The notes beneath the pieces are model-generated. The model was not told the DNA's origin, did not search any database, and worked only from the letters and a program-made list of their open reading frames with translations. This document shows, piece after piece, positions 56,914 through 64,000 of a stretch of DNA of 64,000 nucleotides. The DNA comes from Corinectria fuckeliana (Eukaryota > Ascomycota > Sordariomycetes > Hypocreales > Nectriaceae): assembly GCA_019137255.1 (NCBI GenBank), contig WPDH01000100.1:310001-374000 (forward strand). Direction: 5' to 3'. The translations under genes were made by a program, and so were the position numbers. How positions within the stretch are numbered: position 1 is the first letter of the stretch; each line of letters opens with the position of its first letter.

Positions 56914-59900
56914 CTAGAAGCCCCTCCCCCAGCTCGGCGCCCTGGTAGAGTCCACCTTGGTCCCAGTCGCCCGGTTCAGACAACCGTAGTGCACCACCGT
57001 GTTGTCCGCCAACACCGCCACCACGCTCCCGCCGATGCGCATGCCGCCGCCCAGCTTCTTGTGGCAGACGACGCAGTGCCGCTCCTCGGTGATGGCAACG
57101 TGCCGGTTGCGTCCGCCTTGCCCGTCGGCGGCGTCGTCGCCCAAGTGCAGCCGCGCCGCGATGGAGATGCTCTCGGCTCTGCGCAAGCCGGCGACGATGC
57201 GCGAGTCGTTGACGAGCGTGTTGGCCGAGCGGATCCGCCCGCGGAAGTACGACTCCAACGAACTGACGGAGAGCTCGTCAGGGATCAGGCCTAGCGTTGA
57301 CGTCGCCGGTAAACGGGATCCGTGCTTGGAGAGGAGGTCGAGAGCCGGCTCTAGGTTGGGCTTGTTTGGCGGAGACGGCCGGAGATAGAGCGAGAGAAGC
57401 GTGTGATAAATAGAGGGCGTGGTGTTTTCTGGGTCGTCTGAACCTTTCTCCGTGTGTGCCTGAGATGACGGAGGGCTATCCTGAGACTTGTGCACCCGGT
57501 TGCAGTACCTGCTGCTGTTAGCCAACGTCCTCATTGCTTGGGAGAGTGTACATACTCTTCGGCCTTGACGTAATCCTTCATCTTGAAGACATAAATTTCT
57601 AGGGCCTGTTTATGCGAGCCCATATTGCTGAGCACCACAGCTTGGGCCTCATAAAACGCCGGGTCTGGATCCATGTCAGCGGCCATCCAACATGTCTGGG
57701 CCAGAATATCTCACCGTCTCTCGGAATCAACTTGAATGCCTTGCTTAGGCTGTAGACCTGCCGCGACTCTCTCAGGAACGTGACAAACCGCTCCATCTGT
57801 CCATGCCACTCCTCATTCTTCTCCGCCGACTTTAGGTTTTGCACATACAGCTCCACGAGGCGGTTGTGCAGGTCCGGCGTCATGTCCTCCAGCTCGCTGA
57901 TGATGTGCTCGAGGTACTTACCCTCAAGCTGCGGACTGACATCGTGCAGGAACGCTACTACCTGCTCTCGCGGCAGTGTCTCGGCGTTCTCGGTGTCGCC
58001 GGTGAATATCTCCAGCGCCTGGTCGGGGCTGGCCTTGAGAATCCACTCGGCGTGCTCCAAGATGAGGTCGATTTCCGACGGAGGTAGGTTCTTGAGATAC
58101 TGAATCGTCCTGTCTGGTCCATGGAGTGTTGGCGCAGCGCTATCTGGTGACTCCGCCGAGCCGAATCTTCGCAGCAGCTCCAGGGCCTCCTTATGTAGCT
58201 TCTTGCCGTAGAAGAAGTCCACCAGCTCGGTATACCTGTTATGTTCCAGTAGCTTCTCGTTGACCACCTCCGGGTCGCAGAAGTTGGGGATGCGGAAGAG
58301 AGAACTAGCTAGAGTCGGTCGCGAGTACATGTAGGCACGGAACAGCGTCGTATCAACCAAGCGGAAGGTCTTTCGCAATTCCTCCTCCTGCTGTTTCTCT
58401 GAGTCGTTGAGCGTCGTCCTTAGGAAGTTCTCTACCTCATCAGGGGAGCCGCTGCGGTCGGTTTTGGGCTTTAGGTTCCTTGTGACAGGGTCGAGAACCC
58501 TCTGTAGACGCGCCCGGGTTCCAGCAAGATAGCTGTTCAACTCCAAGACGGCATTCATCAAGTCTTTCCCGTCAAGTGGCCTGTCGTCACTCGGCGATGT
58601 CTCCTTGGGATCAACTCCATCCTCGGCATCAGTGCCGTCCTTTCTTGACGACGAAATCGACGCAGCGTCGGTTTGGGGCTGAGATCTCTTGTGACCTCCC
58701 ATCAGCAATTTGGCAAAGCCCCCGACGTTTGGCGGCGGCGATGTAGGGTCTGCGGGTGCCTCTGGTGTATCCGTGCTATTTCGTTTTGACCCGTTCGTCT
58801 TCTTTGGTGTATCGGGTGCCTCCTCCTCTTCCCGTTCTTCTTCTCGGCCTGCCCAAGAAGACAGCTCTCCAGCAATCTGCGGAGGAAACAATTTCAGAAC
58901 TCGCTCAGGCTGAGCATGCACGTCGTCCTCATTGAAGAGATCCATGGCCTGTCGGTACCGCTTCTTCTTAAACAGCATCTCTGCCTTGAGCATCTTGACT
59001 TCCCGAAGGGTCTCCGCCTTGTTGTTCAACAAGGCATCTTCTAGCATTCCAAGGATGCTTATGGCCTCGTCGAACCTGCCACCGTCCACGAGCTCCTGGA
59101 TTTGCGAATCATAGTCGGTCGCGCCCATTTTCCAGACACACCTATCGCTCGAAATGTGGAATCCTTTGCCAGCGTGAGCTAAGCTGACCGTTGGCGGCGG
59201 GAAATGCAGTTGTGCCGCGCCCGGCAGCGAGATGTTCTGCAGCAGCGACAAAGTATTCGGGTTTCGGACCTCAAGCGAGCCTTTAGAGGGAGGTTGCAAA
59301 GCCAAGATGTACGGATACGAGTATCCTATCGAGTCGGGAGCCGATTGCCACGGAATCTGCTTCTTTTCGATAGGTTTCCCACTGTCGTCGATGAACAAAG
59401 TGTTGATGTCCTTGGCCAGCAACATCTCCCCGTCTGCCAGCTTCGTCACCAGCGGCTTTGGCATATAACCTCCTAAGCCCATGTATCCCATGCTAGCACT
59501 GCCCATGGCGCCGAATCGGCTCGTCTGGCCAGCCGCCAATCCGGCTCCAGGGCTCACAATCTCCTTTGTCTCGTGGGTGACGACGTTGACCATGACATAC
59601 CCGCCATTCATACCGCACACTAGACTGGTCGCGCTGGCCCACGTCACAGACCTGATGGACTCTGACAGAATGACTTCGCCGATGTCCTCCGCCAGCTCGC
59701 TCTCATGCCAGCTCCACAGCAGCAACCGTCGCTTGACCGCAACGGCCAGCCGACTGATGATCTCCGGGATGCCCGTGTCCGGATCCTTGACGATATTGGA
59801 CGTCACAGCGAAGCATGACGCGTTCTTGGTGCGGGATAGTGTTTCGATCGGCTCGTATGTCTTCAAGTCGTGTAGGGAGATATGATAGTTGGACAGCGAC

Positions 59901-60294
59901 ACTATCGTATTAGCCTCCTTGATGATGGCGAGCTGCTCAATAGCGCGGGAGGAGAACCGGTCCACCTCACGCAGAAGGTCTGTCGGTTTCACCGGCTGGG
60001 GAGTGTCCCCGTTTAGCGGGGGGGTCGTAGAGGCGGCATCGGCATCGGTGTCGGCGGGGGGGGCGTGGCCATTTGTCGGCGGGGGTGGAAGCTCGTTGAG
60101 GCGGTAGACTCGTAGGGCGCCGCTATTCAGACCGACCAGAACACGATCACCTACAGAACCCAAGCCAGTCAGTCTCGCAGTCTTCCAAGACACAAAGTGA
60201 GCGCGCGCGTACCGTGGGCGAGGATGGTTTCGATCCTAGACTTGTCCCGCTGCCGCAGCTCGATGATGGGGCGGGCTGTGAAGGCGGAGAGCAT
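56914..60294 (-). CDS. vps39: VPS39/VAM6, HOPS vacuolar tethering subunit (CNH domain)
   Basis: Four exons: 60294-60213, 60150-57715, 57664-57556 and 57508-56914, introns 62, 50 and 47 bp, 1073 aa. The N-terminal part is the CNH (citron-homology) beta-propeller region (MLSAFTARPIIELRQRDKSRIETILAHG onwards to about residue 330). Helical repeats follow, with low-complexity insertions (Glu-rich, then Ser/Asp-rich). The C-terminal part has the VPS39_2-type end with two Cys-x2-Cys-like pairs (CVVCHKK and a later HYGCLNR). VPS39 brings HOPS and Rab7/Ypt7 to vacuole fusion and to vacuole-mitochondria contacts. The gene converges with GON7. Confidence 0.92.
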
Positions 60295-60877
60295 GGCGCC
60301 GGCCAGCTCCAAGTTGATGGGGCTATCTAGAGGCGAAGCACATCAGAAAGGGCCTTGGGACCGAGAACCAGCTAGGGTGCCGCAGAAGGAGACAGCGGAG
60401 CGCAAACGGAGCAATGCGGAGCTGTCGTCGGCTGTTTTGCGGATGTGTGAGCTCTTTCAAATACAATTGGAGTCGTCGGGTGTTGGCGTTGGGAAAGTCG
60501 CCTGCCGCCCTCGGCCGCGACATCGACGTCAGTACGAATGACCGCCGGGCGGTCAGAGCTCCTTGATGGAGCACAGTGTGACAGTGCGAATCTGCACCTT
60601 CACCAGTTCGACCTCATTTCAATCACCAAGCATTCACAAAACGACTCGCATAATACTCGCACAAACCCAAACAGCGTCAGATTTCTTTATTTGAAAACAT
60701 TCGATATCTGCCAGTCTATCCCGCGCCTCGTCTATGAAGGAATGATGAGCCATTCCACAATCTAACGAAAAGAAAGAAAATCAACCCTACTGGTGTCCAG
60801 AAAAGATTCACTCCGAAGCGCACTTCCAGCTTCTGGTTACATTCGAGTAGTCTCCAACATCGTGTATTCTTTGCCAA
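60295..60877. other. spacer between VPS39 start and PHO91 end
   Basis: Holds the VPS39 promoter and the PHO91 3' UTR. No gene seen. Confidence 0.6.
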
Positions 60878-63800
60878 CTAATCCAAGCCCGCCACTTGCA
60901 TGATTCCATAGCCTAGCGTGACCACGACGACGAGAGTCATGAGACTGCTCGGTACTCCGCGGCTGATGAAGTGCTTGACCTGCAAGTATCGCTGTCCAAA
61001 CGGATCTTCCTTCATGATTGCAGCTGTGCTGTGTCAGCTTAGTTCGAATATCAAAACACGGCGCGAGCTTACTCATATTGGGGAATCCACTCGTAGGCAG
61101 GCCCATTGCTGCGCTGCACATGAGAACTCCGCCCATGACCAGCAGGTTGGGGTGAGGCTGGTCCATGGCAGCGCCGACATCAAAGACAAGGGGGAGGAAG
61201 ATCAAGGCAGCCACGGTATGGCTGATGAAAGTCGCAATAACCAGAATCAGACTGGAGAAGACGACCAGCACACCATAGAGGCCCATACCCTCAACCTTTC
61301 GGGAAACCAACTCAGCAAGAGTGTGCAAAAGGCCGGAAGATCGGACCGCCTTGCCCAGTGACAGACCCCCAGCTGCGAGAATGATGATGGTCCAGGGGAA
61401 GTTGTTGAAGTCCTCCTTGGTCAAGATTCCGATTCCAAAGAAGAGCACAATGGGGATGATGGCAATGACACCCATGTCTCCAAATACGCCCTCAAGCTGA
61501 TGGCTTCCACACCACAAGGCGATGGTCACAAGAGTGACGATGGTGACGAACCATTGCACACCTGTAAACTTCTCCTTGACGGGTCGGATCGGAGCAATTG
61601 TCGTACCATTGCCGGGCTGGAACGTCACCAGCAGGAGGAACCAGATGAGGAAGATGGAAACCGTTCCAACGGGAATGACGATGAAGAACCATTGGAGCCA
61701 GGTGGGAGCGGGCTGCATGATGCCCATGGCCACGACGTTCTGCGGCGATGCAATTGGGGAGAGCATGCCGCCAATGTTGGAGGCGAGGGCAATGCCGATG
61801 ATGACGGCCTTGGACATGTTTGAATCCGAAGGCAGTGTTCGCAGCATAGGCTGTTCAAATGTCAGGTTTGATCTCATCTTAGGCATCTATGTTTGGAACC
61901 AACTTACCTCAATGATGGAATAACAGAGCACCGGTGCCGCCACATTGCTGATGAGCATGGACGCGAAGGCAGCCACGAACATGTTGGCGATCAGCACCGT
62001 CCTCGGCTGTGTGCCAGCCTTGCTGAGAACCAGCGTCGCGAGCCGCTTATCAATCGTACACTTGGAGAGAGCGGCGGCCAAAGTGAAGCCACCGAGTAGC
62101 AGCATGATGACGGGAGTCCACATGGCCGAAAAGATGGCCGAAGTGGTTTCCTTGGCACCCAGGCGTCTCTGGGGCTGTCCAGGAGTCTCGTCCCGGACAA
62201 CTTGCAACACGACAGCAAGGAACGGAATCAATAAGGATGTCACGAATAGAGGAAGGGTCTGCAATAGTATTAGTCTCGAGACGATGCTGGACAGAACAAG
62301 GTGCAGAACTCACCTCAGTAGCCCACAGCAAACTGACAAAGATGAGCATCGCTAGGCAGTTCTGCTGCTCAGGTTTCTCCATCAGGGGCGCAAGCAAGAG
62401 GGCAAGAAAGACGCCAATGCACAAGACAAGGGTCCACAAGGATGAGCTGGCCAGCCATGGTGGCAGCGTGAAGCTTCCAAAGGGTGTAGGAATCCGCCTC
62501 GTTGCTGGGGTCTTGGCCTCATCGCCCTGCAATCTCCTGGTCGCAATGGAGCGCTCCTGGCCCAGAAGCGACTGTCCCAGGCCAGCAGCCTCGGCCCTGC
62601 GCTCGATGCCAATGAGGTCGCGCCAGACAGTGTTTCGCCCCCACACAACGTGCTCCCGGAGATGAGATCGCAGGTCCTTGCGGGCCAGTTCCTCATCGCC
62701 GTCGGTGACAACCTCAGCGTATGCTTGTTCCATCTTCGAGATGTGCTCCTCGACAATGCGCTTGGTCTGGTCCTGGAAGGCGTAGGCCGAGTCGACATGG
62801 GCTCGAATATAACTTGTCTTCAATTCCTTGTCCAGAATCTTGTCGAACTTCTTGAGGACCTTGCTGAACCCAGTGCGATTGAGCTGTATGTACGACTTGA
62901 GCTCGCACAGCTGGACATAGAGGCTGATGATGCGCTTCTTGAGCATGATGCCTGACGAGAAGAGCCCCGAGGAGTACATCATAGCCTGGTCGCCGTATTC
63001 GTCTACCGTGGTGCTGTGTCTCCTGCCCGAACGGCCAAACTCGGTGGACGCACTCATATCGGACTGCAAGGGCTTGAGGTTGGGGGCCGTCTTCCTCCGA
63101 CCACTACTCCTGCGCCGAGTCAGACCGGTCGTCTCGTCTTCATCGCTGCCGCTATCGTCGTTGTCGGAGCTGTGGCTGTGTGGACTCCTGGAGCGACGGT
63201 CGTGAACATGGTGAGCGTCGGAGGCTAAGCGGCTGTCGTGAACACGCTGAGTTTCGGAGGAAGATAGGCGACGCAGGTAGTTTCGATCTTCGATGGCGGA
63301 TTCGTCACGAACGTCGGCGAGAAGTGAGGCAGCCTCGCCGAGGAGCTCCTTTTCCTTGTAGGCGTAGAAGGTGCCGATCTTCTCAAGCTCCTGATTGAGG
63401 GCGGCAGAAAAGACCTCCTCGGGACTCTCGTGACCGATCAGGGGCCTGGATTCAGCATCGCCGGTTCGGGCCTGATGGACGGACTTTTCGAGCTGGTAAA
63501 TACTAGTTGGAGAAATAGAAGTCAGTAACGTTGGTTGAAGTTTGGGGGTTGAGACGGAGCAAGGGAGGGCTACGCACAGCTTCTTGAGATTGCTGTAGGC
63601 AATGTAGTGACTGCTCCAGTCCGGAACAGCATTGAACTGAATGCTGTGGGAGAACTTCATATCGTCCTGTTCCTCGAGCCACCGGCGCTTCTCGTCTCGT
63701 TTTGCCCGTCTCTGGGACTCGCGCTCGGCAGCTTCGCGGCTCGCCTGGATGGGAGGGTACTCGTCTAGCTCGTACTCGTCGTCGACGGCGCGGTGGCGAT

Positions 63801-64000
63801 GATCAGGGTGCGTGGTATGACTGGCAGTGTCGTGATGAGCCAACACGAGGTTGTCGTATAGGTCTCGCACAGCAACGGGAGTTACAATCCCTCCTCGCCC
63901 ACCAAGGCCTGTCGGGGATCGGGTCTGGTGGTGATGGCCGGGGCGGCTTGCAGCGGCTGGATTGGCGGCGGCGGCGTCAGGATCAAGGACGGCGCTGGGA
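60878..64000 (-). CDS. pho91: SPX-domain phosphate transporter of PHO91 type, 5' end beyond window
   Basis: Exons (3' to 5'): 60878-61023, 61073-61850, 61908-62258, 62314-63502 and 63578 to the window edge; introns 49-75 bp. From the SPX methionine at 63660 (MKFSHSIQFNAVPDWSSHYIAYSNLKKL) the protein is 848 aa. The SPX region (about 1-340) senses inositol pyrophosphates through basic residues such as those in the start and KKFDKILDKELK. About 12 membrane segments follow with ASNIGGMLSPIASPQN and FPNMTAI, the SLC13/CitMHS-type transporter. Yeast Pho91 exports phosphate from the vacuole. Upstream of 63660 the same frame has no stop through 64000 and good third-position bias (RRAKRDEKRRWLEEQDD just before Met), with no ATG in the window, so the true start probably lies outside. 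Confidence 0.87.

Overview
The window is nuclear DNA of a filamentous ascomycete, most likely a Sordariomycete and perhaps Hypocreales. Three things point there: short 46-125 bp introns with GTAAGT/GTATGT/GTGAGT-type donors and CTAAC/CTGAC-like branch sites, a set of Pezizomycotina gene families (HbrB, Ldb/PtaB-type co-regulator, short Cys-rich proteins starting Met-Cys), and gene-sparse spacers full of TAGGTA/ACCTAC strings and microsatellites. No rRNA, convincing tRNA, CRISPR array, plasmid or intact transposon was seen. Exon-intron models were built by hand; every multi-exon CDS below sums to a multiple of three.

Left third (1-22.7 kb): a conserved fungal protein with an Ile-Pro-Ile-Ile-Asn-Pro motif (2862-3493); a small mitochondrial-type protein behind a perfect CRE palindrome (5430-5842); the mitochondrial S-adenosylmethionine carrier PET8 (6601-7464), convergent with a WDR48/UAF1-type WD40 protein (7779-11180, minus); two small Cys-rich proteins on the minus strand (13074-13271, 14476-14727); the nucleolar DEAD-box helicase HAS1 (15065-16884, minus), divergent from a triple-KH RNA-binding protein (17986-19894); and an F-box-like protein (21129-22673, minus).

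Middle (22.7-46 kb) is gene-poor. It holds a third Cys-rich protein (27155-27472), a decayed DUF829/TMEM53-type gene (about 28015-28700, minus), the bifunctional 6-phosphofructo-2-kinase/fructose-2,6-bisphosphatase (29570-31130, minus), an aspartyl protease (34592-36057, minus), an intronless bacterial-looking GT1 glycosyltransferase (38361-39767), a seven-TM protein (41777-43126) and two unrecognised but codon-biased genes (44143-44736, 45388-46086).

Right third (47-64 kb) is a run of conserved regulators and vacuolar genes: a LIM-binding/SEUSS-type co-regulator resembling PtaB (47227-49871, minus), the TORC2 subunit HbrB (53371-55926, minus), the KEOPS subunit GON7 (56389-56670, plus, sharing a divergent promoter with hbrB), the HOPS subunit VPS39/VAM6 (56914-60294, minus) and an SPX-domain phosphate transporter of the PHO91 type (60878 to the window edge, minus) whose frame stays open upstream of the usual SPX methionine.

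Most genes are unlinked housekeeping functions; there is no biosynthetic cluster. The most interesting unexplained material is the three-member Met-Cys family with an identical Cys2/Cys11 layout, the unusual N-terminal extension of the SPX transporter, the decayed DUF829 gene, and the bacterial-type glycosyltransferase.
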